Shown here piece after piece: positions 19,045 to 29,896 of a stretch of DNA of 64,000 nt; within the stretch, counting starts at the first letter, position 1; every line of letters begins with the position of its first letter. The notes under the pieces are model-generated. The model was given only the letters and a program-made list of their open reading frames with translations. It had not been told where the DNA came from and searched no databases. Source of the DNA: Blepharisma japonicum (taxonomy: Eukaryota > Ciliophora > Heterotrichea > Heterotrichida > Blepharismidae); the NCBI GenBank assembly GCA_949751835.1, contig CATKHK010000028.1, positions 1-64,000 of the forward strand. The letters run 5' to 3'. The position numbers and the translations under genes are program-made.

Positions 19045-21150
19045 ATGGACCCACGAGACTTTGAAAAAGGTGCAAGACTTCTCCCAAACCTTGGAACTTC
19101 GACAAATGAGATCAAAGAAATTGTCCAAGGCTTAAACGGGCCTCCATTCAGTTATAATTTGACACTTGTTAGTTTTGACGAAAAAAGCCCTCAAGAGCTC
19201 CAAGAATTATTAATCGATATCATTACGAAGCTCAACCCAAAGCAAAAGATCGACCTCTCTACCGATCAAAGCGAAATCGCTCAAACAGTTGTGGAGTTCT
19301 TAAAAGTCTTAGGCTATAGCAGCAACTTTGATATGGAATTCCAACGCGGGCTTTTATACGGCGATAAAAGAATTCTCTACCCAATCTTCCACTATATCAT
19401 TTCTAACCTCCCCTTAATGCAAGCCAGAGCATATCTTGGCAAATTCTTAGTCACCATACACGTTCCGGATGAGTTTTTAGTGGAAGAGGACATGAAAGAG
19501 TTATACCAAACTTATAAGGAATTGATGGCACAATTCCAAGTAACTCACCAAGAACTTGAGCAGGTCCGCCAACAAGCCTTGCCTCCTCAAGAACTTAAAC
19601 GTGACATCGACCAATTAGAGCTTGAAAAAGAACAGCTTGTCACCAAAATTTCTAAGCTAAAAGCAAGATATCAGGGAAATGAAGAATTTCAACAACTTCT
19701 TGAAGCGACAAGCAAGCTTAGAAAGGAGCAAGAGGAAGAAGCAATGCTAGTAGAAAAGCTGCAAGAGCAGCAACAGCATTTAGAGTGGTGTGAGGGGAAC
19801 TTAATGTCTGCCCAACAAAGGCTGATTGATATCAAAAAAGTAACTGCTTCTGATACCAGTGCAGCGGATATGCTTAATTTGCTGCGAGTTGATGTAAAAA
19901 GGAATAGAGAGTTTTGCAACGAAAGGATTGGCAGAGAACTCACAGAAAAAATCAAAAGACTTGAACAAGTAGAGCAGCTTCTTAATGAGCCTATTGTCAG
20001 CCAAAAAGACTTAGATGGCTTGCAGAATGATGTAAGAAATTTGCAAAGAGAAGTTCAATTATTAGAAGAAAAAGCAAATAGTGCCCAAAACCCTGCAGAA
20101 GATAAATTGGCCGTTTATAAGCAGCAAGCCTCACTTGTGTCTAAGAAAAAAGAGAAAGCAATTGAAAAATTGAAATCCTTAGAACAAGAAGAGTCAAAAT
20201 TAGAAAAAAAAATGATGCAAAAAGAAAAAGAGTATGAAAATGTCAAAGGCGGTAACAAATTTATGAGCAGAGATGAGTTTACCAAATACTCACAATCTCT
20301 AAGGGCGAAGAAAACGCAATATCAGCAGATGAAAGCTCAGTTAAGAGACATCAGAGCTGATCTTGCAGTACTTGGAAGGACAGAAAAAATTCTTAAAGGT
20401 GAAGCAGAAGAACAAATCAGAGAAATGAGAAATCTCGAAAGGGAGCATGGAATCGAAGGAGGCTTCCAGTATCAAGAAGAATTAGAAAAGATTTCAGCAG
20501 CTAAGCAAGAAATTGATATTCAAAAAGGAGCCACTCTTGACGAAATTGCCAAAATTGTAGAAGAGCTCGACTATAAGATTAAAGAAAACAGAGCAAGGCT
20601 GAGTCCCTTAGTAACTGAGCTGAGAACTGCAAGGGCAAGATTCCAAGAGCTTAATGCTGAATATGAGTCTAAAAAGGCACAATATGACACTGTTAATGCT
20701 TCAGTCGAATCAGATAGAGTTAAAATAGATGAAGAAGTTAAGCAGTTACTAGAAGAAACCAATGCTATGGAAAGCAAATATCATCTTATTAATGGCCGCA
20801 TTCAACTTGCTGATGCCCAGCTAAAACGGCTTTCGAATGAGCAAGCATGCAGAAATGGAGAAAGAAAACTAAGCTCAGAATACAACTCTCTGCAAGACTG
20901 TTATAATATCAAACAAGAACAGCAAACTAAGCTTATCTCTGATCTTAGAAGTAGGCAAAAGATGATCAAGGAAAATCATGATACTAATTCCAGACAAGTG
21001 AAACTGTTTTCTGATTTAAGAAGATTTTTAGACTTGAAGATTAGGGTCACTGAAGAAGAAAATAGAGGACAAGGACGTGCATTAAGAGGTAGAGATCTTG
21101 GAGGAGAAATTGGAGTCGGCGGGGTAAATCGTTTGGTATTAAATGACTAA
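19045..21150 (+). CDS. IFT81: Intraflagellar transport protein IFT81
   Basis: 701 residues. IFT-B core subunit that, with IFT74, binds tubulin for delivery into cilia. The N-terminal ~130 residues match the IFT81 calponin-homology-like tubulin-binding domain (LNGPPFSYNLTLVSFDEKSP, and LYPIFHYIISNLPLMQARAY). The rest (about 160-690) is continuous coiled coil, as in the family, with typical blocks such as FMSRDEFTKYSQSLR, which occurs in IFT81 orthologues. Length fits the family (about 650-700). I start at ATG 19045; an upstream TTG in frame is rejected. No intron or reassigned TGA is needed. The roadblock light-chain gene starts 24 bp after its stop on the same strand. Confidence 0.95.
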   Translation: MDPRDFEKGARLLPNLGTSTNEIKEIVQGLNGPPFSYNLTLVSFDEKSPQELQELLIDIITKLNPKQKIDLSTDQSEIAQTVVEFLKVLGYSSNFDMEFQRGLLYGDKRILYPIFHYIISNLPLMQARAYLGKFLVTIHVPDEFLVEEDMKELYQTYKELMAQFQVTHQELEQVRQQALPPQELKRDIDQLELEKEQLVTKISKLKARYQGNEEFQQLLEATSKLRKEQEEEAMLVEKLQEQQQHLEWCEGNLMSAQQRLIDIKKVTASDTSAADMLNLLRVDVKRNREFCNERIGRELTEKIKRLEQVEQLLNEPIVSQKDLDGLQNDVRNLQREVQLLEEKANSAQNPAEDKLAVYKQQASLVSKKKEKAIEKLKSLEQEESKLEKKMMQKEKEYENVKGGNKFMSRDEFTKYSQSLRAKKTQYQQMKAQLRDIRADLAVLGRTEKILKGEAEEQIREMRNLEREHGIEGGFQYQEELEKISAAKQEIDIQKGATLDEIAKIVEELDYKIKENRARLSPLVTELRTARARFQELNAEYESKKAQYDTVNASVESDRVKIDEEVKQLLEETNAMESKYHLINGRIQLADAQLKRLSNEQACRNGERKLSSEYNSLQDCYNIKQEQQTKLISDLRSRQKMIKENHDTNSRQVKLFSDLRRFLDLKIRVTEEENRGQGRALRGRDLGGEIGVGGVNRLVLND

Positions 21151-21174
21151 TTTAGGCTTAAGTTATAATTAGAA

Positions 21175-21483
21175 ATGGTAAATGTTATGTAGAGCGAAAT
21201 AGAAGAAGCATTTATGAGGATCAAAACACATAAAGGCGTCAAGGGAATCATTATCGCGAACTATGCAGGAATTTCTGTGAAAAGCTCAATGAGTCAAACT
21301 GATACTCATAAATATGCCAGCTTAATTTCAAGCTTAACACTGACGGCACGATCAACTGTTAAAGATCTGGATTCACAGAATGATTTGGTGTTTCTGAGGA
21401 TAAGAAGTAAAAAGCATGAAATTATGGTGGCACCTGATCATGAGTATATGCTGATTGTGATCCAAAACCCTGACGAGGAATAA
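21175..21483 (+). CDS. DYNLRB1: Dynein light chain, roadblock/LC7 type
   Basis: 97 residues from join(21175..21177, 21193..21483). The first exon is only the ATG: a 15-nt intron (gtaaatgttatgtag, 21178-21192) sits immediately after it, and the second exon begins [11 protein letters not shown]. Splicing restores the N-terminus expected from animal DYNLRB1 (MAEVEETLKRLQ). The downstream ATG at 21214 would cut off the first helix. The core ([40 protein letters not shown]) is a complete roadblock domain. Known role: a homodimeric light chain on the intermediate chains of cytoplasmic dynein-1 and dynein-2. It sits 24 bp downstream of IFT81. Confidence 0.95.
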
Positions 21484-21688
21484 GAATTAAATATATGAAA
21501 TAAATGAAATTCGTTTTCATGAGTTTTAAGATAATTTTAATTGTGATAACCTGCAAGTAAAGATTAGCTAGAACATTCCTTAAAGTTCAAGATGAAAGGA
21601 AATTTGCGCCATATTAAGAAGTATTTAAAGAATCTTTTATATATAAATACAACTAGGAACTTAAAAAATAAGCCAGAAATAGCAAGAT

Positions 21689-22312
21689 TTAATTATTTGA
21701 GTTCACTATTGGAAACATTTTTCTTTTCGGTAAATAACTCGTAAAATTTGGTGATTTTATGCAGCATCTTTTCAATTCTGAATTTTTCTTTTCTTTTTCA
21801 TTAGACGAAGGACTTTTTGGAGATTCACCTCGTAGAGTTGATTGAGTGATGTCTGAGCAAGTTTTCTGTCACCATCTCGTATTTGTCCTTTCTACAGAAA
21901 TCGTGGTTTTAGGCCTCAACGACTCTGGAAGGACTTGGCCTGCATCGACTCTTAAAATAGATTCATTCATTGAATGCCTTTTTTTCCTTGGCACCATTGT
22001 AGCTTCAAAAACAATTTGATGACCTATGTAGTAGTATCCATTATTGGATAAATCCTTTTCTGCGTGAAATTTTCTGTATATAGGTCCTGAGCGCTTTCAC
22101 CTAGGACTTACTTCGTACGACCCAGGACCCACTCTGTAGCCTGTGATTTTAGAATTGAATTCATATTGAGGGAACCTCGGTTCTTTAGCAAAGGAGGGCT
22201 TTATTCTTACTGGGGACATAGATAGTGAAGATCCATTGGAAGTTACTGAGGCATTATGGAATTCCCCTGTTCTCTCTTTTGGGCTGCGAAATTTTAAATC
22301 AGTTGGTCTCAT
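21689..22312 (-). CDS. PG-rich (STOP/SHIPPO-like) protein, possibly axonemal
   Basis: 207 residues. Two TGA codons (22097-22099, and one in RWWQK) are read as Trp, which extends an apparent 71-residue frame to a TAA at 21689-21691. The region ITGYRVGPGSYE resembles the Pro-Gly-rich repeat of ODF3/SHIPPO-type proteins that line microtubule walls. Other clues are the Ser/Pro-rich first 60 residues and a basic C-terminus. Only one clear PG repeat is visible, so the assignment is weak. The position next to IFT81 and a dynein light chain is suggestive only. Start ATG 22312. Confidence 0.72.
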
Positions 22313-22490
22313 TTAACAGTAATTAATTAATTAATTTTAATATTGAAGCTGTTTATATATTAACTTTTACATTAAAAAACAAATTAAATAATTTTGTGAA
22401 GAAATAAAACTATCTTCATCTGATAATTTTGAAATCTATGGAGAAGTCCAACAATAATCAATAATTTTAGTTACTTGAAAATAAATCAAA

Positions 22491-23915
22491 ATGATGCACA
22501 GAGTTACCCTCAAGAAGCAATGATTCGTAGGCTCAAAATCTACCAACATCGAGAACTCTTATCGATTTGATGCTGAGCTTGGAAGTGGAGCATATGGGAA
22601 GGTCATAAAAGCTACTAATCTAAGTAGTAACCAACAAGTCGCTATCAAGATGGTCCAGAAAATAAGAGTAAAAGACTATAAGACCTTTAACAAAGAGCTC
22701 TCAATTTTAAGAGTCATGGTAACCTTAACTTAGGACCACCCAAATATTGTAAAGATTCTCGAGACTTATGAAACAGACAGGATATGCTACTTGGTCATGG
22801 AATTATGTGAAGGTGGAGAACTTTTCGATAGGATTATACAAGAAAAAAACCTTTCTGAAGCACATGCAGCTTTTATTATGAGAAAATTATTTAGTGCCCT
22901 ATCATATTGCCACGATCAAGGCATTTGTCATAGAGACTTGAAGCCAGAAAATCTTATGTTTTTAACAAAAAATCCAGACAGTGATATAAAACTTATAGAT
23001 TTTGGATTAGCGAAAGAGGTGAGTGAAAGTTCAGTAATGCACAGATTTAATGGGACTCCCTACTATATAGCGCCTGAGGTCCTATCAAGAAACTACTCAT
23101 ACGAAGTAGATTGTTGGTCTTTAGGTGTAATTATGTATGTTATGCTTTCTGGAACTCCTCCATTCAATGGAAGAAATAATGAAGAAATACTTATGTCAGT
23201 ATACAATGGATCTTATTCGTTTCGTCCAAGAGCTTTTCAAGTGGTATCGAACATGGCTAAAGATTTAATAGCTAGACTTCTTGTAAAAGATCCACAACTT
23301 AGATACACTGCAAGAGCAGCATTTAACCATCCATGGATCAGAGGACTTGCACCTCTACCAGAAATCCCTTTGAGTGTAGAAGTTTTCATGGATATCAGCC
23401 AATTTATTTCATCAGAAAATTTTAAAAAAGCTACCTTGATGTTTGTAGCCTCCAGACTTTCAGAGCGAGACATTGATCAGCTTAAAGACATTTTCATCGC
23501 ATTTGACAAAGATGGAGATGGACTACTTTCCAGAGCTGAATATGAAGCAGGATTACAGCAAAGTGGGATTTATCTTGACAAATCAACGTTGGACAATATG
23601 TGACATATCATAGACTCCAACAAAAACAACTCGATTGATTATACAGAATTCCTTGCCTCCTGCTTGCATAACCAGCAGTACTTAGACCGAGGGATCTTGA
23701 AAACAGCTTTTGAGTATTTTGACATGGTACAATATATTTAGGATGGAAATGGGCTTATTACGCACACAGAACTGAGGAGCGTGCTAAGGGATAGAGAAGT
23801 TACGCTGACTATCAAAGACCAAAAGGTAGAAGAAATGATTAAAGAGGTAGACAGGAATGGGGATGGGTATATAGATTATCAAGAATTTCTGCAAATGATG
23901 GCGGGTGGATCGTAA
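22491..23915 (+). CDS. CDPK: Calcium-dependent protein kinase (CDPK)
   Basis: 464 residues from join(22491..22718, 22734..23726, 23742..23915). Both introns are 15 nt (gtaaccttaacttag, gtacaatatatttag). The N-terminus is short. The kinase domain (about residues 23-280) has GSGAYGKV, VAIKMV with the catalytic lysine, HRDLKPENL, the DFG motif in LIDFGLAKE, and YYIAPEVL. After the junction helix there are four EF hands: DKDGDGLLSRAEY, DSNKNNSIDYTEF, DMDGNGLITHTEL and DRNGDGYIDYQEF, all with acidic positions 1 and 12. This is the canonical CDPK architecture of ciliates, apicomplexans and plants: the kinase is held inactive by the junction and released by calcium. There is no N-terminal myristoylation motif (MMHR). 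One TGA (23601-23603) encodes Trp at the start of EF hand 2. Confidence 0.96.
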
Positions 23916-24006
23916 ATAAGATGAAATTTATATGATCTGAAGCAATAAATATTTAATATACCATTTTATAAGCTATTATCAATGAGAATTGTAAAATTCA
24001 CCTAAA

Positions 24007-25221
24007 ATGGAAGATGTAAGAAGAACTCATATAATTACAAATGACACTTATGTAAAAACATCTTTCTTATATCGAGGCCTAGCTATTGTATTACTTCTCT
24101 TTATAATTCCCTTAGAAAGTTTGCTTGGGAATTATATTGAAGATTGAGGAGGGTCGCTTGTATATGAAATCCAAAAGTGCAGGACATATGGAGGAGACCA
24201 ATTTTTTAAAGTAGTTTCATGGTTTGGGACAAGCTTTATGCTTTTAATCATATTTCCTGCTATATACAATTTATATGACACAAGAAGAGCGATTAAAACT
24301 ATTTTGATAATCAGCTTCTCTATGTATGCGCTCAGCATTTTGAGTTTAATTTATCAAGAGCCAAGACCTTATTGAAAATCAAGCAGTATAAGAGGGGTAA
24401 ATTGTGAAAGAGGCTTCGGAAATCCTGCCCCAGAAACAATGATTAGCTCTGTCCTTTATACAACTCTTGTTGTTGAATTTTTACATGAGAGAAAGCATTT
24501 ATCAAAATATTTATTTTATGGTGGAACAATTGCCTTGCTTGGATTATTGGGATTTAGCAGGCTTTATTTAGGAGAAAACTATCCTCATCAAATAGTTATT
24601 GGCTTATTTTATGGGTTTATTTATGTTACTCTATGCTTTGCATTTGACAAGCAAATTCTTAAGCTCTCTATTAATAGCTGTTTTAATTGGACAAAAAATA
24701 GGAAAAACATTTTCTATTGGTTCGCAGTAACTATGTTCTTGCTTTTAGGGGCTGTTGCTGTATTTGATGTTATTGCTTTGTCAAATAATGTTAGCATTGA
24801 CTGAAAAAAAAATGCCTTAAAGCATTGCGATGCAAACTATTCTGTAGGTGGAGGGGCTTCATTTTATATGTCAAGCTGAATTTTTTACAATCTGGGAATT
24901 ATTTCAGGGAATATGCACTCTAGTAAAACTCTTACGTTATTTTGGTGGCACACAAACTGAATAAAAAGGTGGACAAGAGTTATAATCTCATCTGGATTAT
25001 GTGTGGGGATATATTTTCTATTCAGTAATTTATAATTAGACTTGATACCAACTTATGACACCACTACCTCTTACGTATGAAAATATGTAATCCCAGAATT
25101 TCTTATGTCCTACATTTATACTGGAATTTTACCTATCATTTTTGTAAAATCCAAACTTGGGACCAATATTGCAGAAGAAGATGAAGATGAAGAATTAATG
25201 TCAATAGTCCAGGAGGATTAA
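24007..25221 (+). CDS. PAP2-like multi-pass membrane protein with altered active site
   Basis: 399 residues from join(24007..25024, 25040..25221), intron gtaatttataattag. Several TGA codons encode Trp. About eight hydrophobic segments are visible. The order of conserved blocks follows the PAP2 lipid phosphatase fold: QEPRPYW (motif 1, RP present but no Lys at the usual place), GNPAPETM where the family has PSGH (the catalytic His is missing), and SRLYLGENYPHQIVIG (motif 3, SR and His present, final Asp replaced by Gly). It may therefore be a catalytically dead or altered member of the PAP2 / sphingosine-1-phosphate phosphatase group. The C-terminus is acidic and cytosolic (EEDEDEE). It ends at TAA, 15 bp from the stop of the convergent gene. 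Confidence 0.85.
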
Positions 25222-25236
25222 ATATATCATTTAGAC

Positions 25237-25767
25237 TTAAAGTTTATTTATTTTTGTCGCTAAAAACTCTTGATGCTTAGAAAGTCATTTCAGCACTAAA
25301 TATGAATCATAGTTATATAGCACAGAAATAATACCTTTTATTCTGGCTTTATTTTCATTATGACTATGAGTTTGAAAAATAATTTCGTCGGAAATTCTGA
25401 TTGTTGCTTGGTACCCAAATCTAGTTTTAGCTATTGTATAGTAGTAATCCCATTGTCTAAGCTTCATAAAAGCTTTAAATAAGGAGTCTGGATTTTCAAT
25501 ACTAAGGAGGCTTTCTTCCCTTGCAATAAGCTCTTCTTTGCGGAGGGGTCTAGGAAGCTCAGGTTTCGTATCAGGAAAAGAATTTGTGATAGGACAAGGA
25601 GGCTTATAGTCGCTTTGAGGAGGGGAAGGACTGTAGTGACATAGCATAGGATTTTGATTGTGATACTGCATAGCTTGCAAATGTGGACCTGAAGGCTTTT
25701 GATGCGATAAAGGACGGCATCGAGGGTCTGTATCTATATTTGTTGGAAAATAAGTGCCAAATTCCAT
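25237..25767 (-). CDS. Small protein with possible dsRBD-like C-terminus
   Basis: 176 residues, ATG 25767 (an upstream TTG is rejected), TAA 25237-25239. One TGA (25285-25287) is read as Trp and adds 14 residues. The first half is Pro/His/Gln-rich and probably disordered. The second half has a helix (DSLFKAFMKLRQW), three strands (YYYTIAKTRFGYQATIRISDE) and a helix (NKARIKGIISVLYNY). That order recalls a double-stranded RNA-binding domain, but the conserved GxGxSKKxAK loop is absent. Treat that as a structural guess. Convergent with the PAP2-like gene, stops 15 bp apart. Confidence 0.7.
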
Positions 25768-26347
25768 ATTCAATATTAGCCCCCATTTATTGCTTGATTA
25801 TTTTAGTAAAACTAGTTCATTTTATTACTATTTGCTTTACTGAATTTAGTTGATTTCAACTTATGATACATTTTAAATATTTGCATTTTTCTTAATATAA
25901 ATATTTAACTCAAAAATTAAATAATTTCTATACTTCTTTATAATCATATGAACATTTCTTTTAGTTTAAATTGAGCATTTCATGGACTCTTCACGGAGCT
26001 GTGTAAACTCTTGATCTATTAGCTTCAAACTCCAAAAAACATCGGCACATGGAAAAGGCAAGATGATTTATTTGTCACTTATATAGCTTTAAAGTTTAAT
26101 GATTTAAAATTAAAAGGTCAAGCTATATATTAAAGATTTAGGCTGAGTAAATAGTTGCTAACTAAAATCATTTTTATATTTTTATACCAAATTCTATCTG
26201 CAGTCTAAATTAAAAAGTGGACATTTCTAAACCAATTTATCTAAAAAATACCTAAATGATTCTAGATAACCAATATCTCATTTTCAGCCCTTAAAAACGT
26301 TTAATAGTAAAAATGCTTCTCCATAAATTTAAAGCCAACTCCTGTCA
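25768..26347. other. Intergenic, AT-rich
   Basis: Divergent promoter space between the small minus-strand gene and the sorting nexin. A frame from ATG 25948 to TAA 26131-26133 reads MNISFSLNWAFHGLF and later GTWKRQDDLFVTYIALKF, but is interrupted by a TAG at 26020-26022 that no 15-17 nt GT-AG intron removes. It could be a decayed gene or chance. Nothing else is seen. Confidence 0.45.
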
Positions 26348-27565
26348 ATGTCGAGATTCTATATCCCAAATAATCTCTCAACGATTTATGAAGCTAGTGA
26401 GAATAGCCATTCAAATACCTCAACTCTACTAACCGGCACATTCATTTTGAACAGCGTCGAAATACATGTGAGTAATCCAATCATCCAAGAAGACAGCCCT
26501 TTTTCAAGGCATGTCTTATATTTGGTTCATGGTGAAGATTCCTCAGGACGTTTTGAAGTTCATCGAAGATATAGTGACTTTCAAACTCTTAGAGTTCAGC
26601 TCCAGTTGAGATGGCCTGGATGCTTCATACCTCCAACACCTCCAAAAAAATACCTTGGAAATTTTTCTGCAACTTTTATTGAATCTCGAAGATCTTTCCT
26701 TGAAATGTTTGTAGGAGAAATTTCAAAAATTAATTTCCTTTATACATGTGAAGATTTCCAAAATTTTATAAGAGGTAAAGGTGATTACGAAAAGAGCATA
26801 TATAATCAAAAACCATCCATAAGTGACTTAGCAATTGTCTATCAAAGTATTTTTAGTGAATTTGTTGATATAGGAATAAATGATGAGATGTTGGTAAAGA
26901 TGCAAGATCATGAAAATTTTTTGAAGGCAAATTTGAGTAATTTGAACGCTTTTAAAAAAAATGCAAAAAATATTTATTTACATGCTGATAGTTTAAATAT
27001 GCAATGGATGAATTTAAATGAGAAAATCAAAGAAATTGAAGGAGAGTACATTAAGAAAATGAAAGATAATGAAGAGAATGAAAAAATTAAGCCCATAGAA
27101 AGGCATAATCCTTTTAGAGAATTGTATGAGTGAGCAAAGTTGGAAGTCATGAACGTAAATGCTATGATTGAGACAATACAAACGAAGCATGAATACAATG
27201 CGCTCAGACATGCAAAACAAAAAGAGTTTAAAAAGGCTACAAAAAATATAGTGAAAACTGATGAGCCAATTTCTGGAACTGAATATGTTCAAAAATTCGT
27301 AAATAAGCTGACTAAGAGGTCTGAAGGTAAAATCAGCATATTGGGAAAAGAAATTGATGATTTAGACTCAATTTTGCATATCATTACTGTGAGGCTTTGC
27401 GAAGAAGAAATTCCTAATTTTAAGGCTGCAAGAACTATAGAGTTTGAAAGAATGGTTCAAAAATATTCGAAGATTATTAACGAAGGATTTAATAATATTT
27501 CTGGTAAAGGTTCCTCACTCCTGATGAAATTTGAAGAAGAACTTACCTTTAGCAATGCTCATTAG
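26348..27565 (+). CDS. SNX: Sorting nexin (PX-BAR type)
   Basis: 405 residues in one exon; TGA 27131-27133 is read as Trp inside the C-terminal helix (ELYEWAKLEV). After a 30-residue Ser/Asn-rich leader, a PX domain (about residues 31-150) shows the RRYSDF phosphoinositide-contact motif and the PPTPPKK loop that binds PtdIns(3)P. The C-terminal ~240 residues are long amphipathic helices typical of the SNX BAR domain. Known family role: coat or adaptor for tubules leaving endosomes, often with retromer. The closest layout is SNX1/2/5/6 or Mvp1-like; I cannot separate these by eye. Stop TAG. Confidence 0.9.
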
Positions 27566-27872
27566 CTAGATAGCTTGCTATCGTTGTGCTTTTGCATACA
27601 ATAATTAATTTTTCTAACTTATTTATAAATTTTAGTCAATTACATAAGCTCAAATAATTGCCTTGGAAATAAAGAATTAAAAATGATATTTCTTTAGCAA
27701 AATAAATAGTAATATTATCATAAAGTCAAGAATTTTTGTTAATTTCAGCAAAAATTTTATTATCAAGGTTTATGCAGGTGTAAATTGCATAAAGATTTTG
27801 ATCCAAGTGATTGTTAAATTTATTATCATTTAAAAAGTTGACACATTTCACAAATTAATAATAATAATTATT
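27566..27872. other. Intergenic, AT-rich
   Basis: 307 bp between two plus-strand genes. Nothing recognisable beyond A/T runs; a trinucleotide AAT run (about 27856-27870) sits just upstream of the next start codon. Confidence 0.5.
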
Positions 27873-29873
27873 ATGGGCCTCGGATCATACAGCACACCTG
27901 TACATCAGTATAGCCAAGCTATTTCCGGCGAAGAAAAACCTGGAGAAACTCCAATCTATGTAAGTCCTTTAGCAAAACCTTATCTTTATACTCCCTTAGA
28001 AACAGGAGCCACAACTTTATATCAAAGTTTTCAAGTGAGTGTAAAAAATCATGGAGAAAAGCCATTCTTAGGCACACGTAGAGTAAAAAATGATGGCACT
28101 CATGGAGAATATATATGAAAAACTTATAATGAAGTATCAGAGCTTTCAATGAAAATTGGTTCGGGATTGCATGCTCTAGGTCTCACAGAGAAAAATGATG
28201 AAAATTTGTCATTTTTAGGAATTTATGCAAAAACTTCTGAAGAATGGATGATTACAGATATAGCTGCAATGAGTCAAAATATTACCATTGTTCCAATTTA
28301 TGAGGTCCAGCAGCCTGATACAATTAGGTTTATCGTTAATCAGACCCAAATGAAGGCTGTAGTCTGCTCTGTCATGCAGCTGGAAAAATTAATGTCAATA
28401 AAAGCAGATGGAAGCTTACCAAGTGTTAGGATTATTATAGTGTTCCCTGAAGTAACTGAAGAAATAAAGGCTAGAGGTGTTAGCATTGGAGTGGATGTTT
28501 ATAGTCTCCAAGAAGTTGCCAATTTATCCCAAGAAATTGTGGAATCTCCTCCCAAGCAAAGCGATGTGTATACTATTTGCTACACAAGTGGTACCACAGG
28601 CAGGTCAAAAGGAGCAGTAATCACCCATTCTAACGTGATCGCAACCATTGCTGGGATTTCTGCATCTGGGTTTTTATTCAATTCTAATGATAGTCATTTA
28701 TCATATTTGCCATTAGCCCATATGCTTGAAAGGCTTATTACTCAGATGATAATTTTCTATGGAGCAAATATAGGTTTTTATTCAGGTGATGTGAATAATA
28801 TAAAAGACGATCTATGAGCCCTCAAGCCTACAATTTTTGTATCAGTTCCCAGACTTTATAATAGATTTTATGATCTTATGATTCAGCAATTCAATAATAT
28901 GACAGGAATTAAAAAATTCATAGCAGATAGAGCGTTGGCCTGGAAAATGTCAAGCTATCATACAGATGGAAGCGTAACTAATAGGTTTTGGGATACTTTG
29001 GTATTCAATAAAATCAGAAATAACTTAGGTGGAAGGGTCAGGTTTATGCTTACAGGCTCCGCACCAATTTCTGGAGAAGTTTTGAGCTTTTTAAGAGTAG
29101 CTTTTGCATGCCCTATTGTGGAAGGATATGGACAAACTGAATCTTGCGCTGGAAGTATGGTTACACGCCCTACAGATAATGAATGCGGACATGTAGGTGG
29201 CCCTTTACCTTCCTTAGAAGTAAAACTTGTGGATGTTCCTGATATGAAATATCTGAGCACTGATACAGATGAAACTGGGACATCAGCCCCTAGAGGAGAG
29301 ATTTGTATAAGAGGACTAACAGTCTTTAAGGGATACTATAGAGAGCCTGAGCATACCAGCGAGGCTATTGACTCTGAAGGCTGGCTTCATACTGGCGATA
29401 TAGCTACAAGGCTACCTCATAATGGCGCCTTTAAAATCATTGACAGAATAAAAAACTTCTTTAAGCTTGCACAAGGTGAATATGTGGCAGTAGAAAAAAT
29501 AGAACTGATGTATACCAAAAGCAATTTTATCAGTCAAATCTTTGTATATGGAGATTCGTTCCAATCGTTTTTGGTTGGAGTGGTGGTCCCTGATGAAGAA
29601 TATATAAGAAATTCATGGGCAGGAGAGCATGGAGTTAGCCCTGATACACCATTTGAAGTTATCTGCAGGAGAAAAGATTTAAAACATGATATTTTAGAAG
29701 ACATGAAAAGAATTTCTAGTGATGCTGGGCTGTTTGGCTATGAGCAAGTAAGAAAAATCCATTTAGAGTCAATTCCTTGGAGTACTGATGATTTGATTAC
29801 CCCAACTCAAAAACTGATGCATTTTAAGGCGAAGCTTAAATATCAAGACGTAATAGCAGAACTTTATTCTTAA
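27873..29873 (+). CDS. ACSL: Long-chain acyl-CoA synthetase
   Basis: 666 residues. Activates fatty acids to acyl-CoA via an acyl-adenylate. Two TGA codons (28116-28118 and 28815-28817) are read as Trp and join three open stretches. The AMP-binding signature YTSGTTGRSKGAV, the LPLAHMLER block, the YGQTES motif, the GEICIRG segment, GWLHTGD with the ATP-binding Asp, and the FKLAQGEYVAVEKIE block diagnostic of the ACSL family are all present in order. Length fits ACSL (about 660-720). There is no obvious signal or TM at the N-terminus (MGLGSYS could be myristoylated, weakly). Single exon; TAA 29871-29873 lies 23 bp from the stop of the convergent WNK gene. Confidence 0.96.
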
Positions 29874-29896
29874 GTAATTCATTAATTATGGTAAAA

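Noticed and set aside
25604-25786. 60-codon minus-strand frame starting MGANIEYGIW
   Set aside because: Overlaps the better-supported 176-residue minus-strand gene in another frame and has no features of its own.
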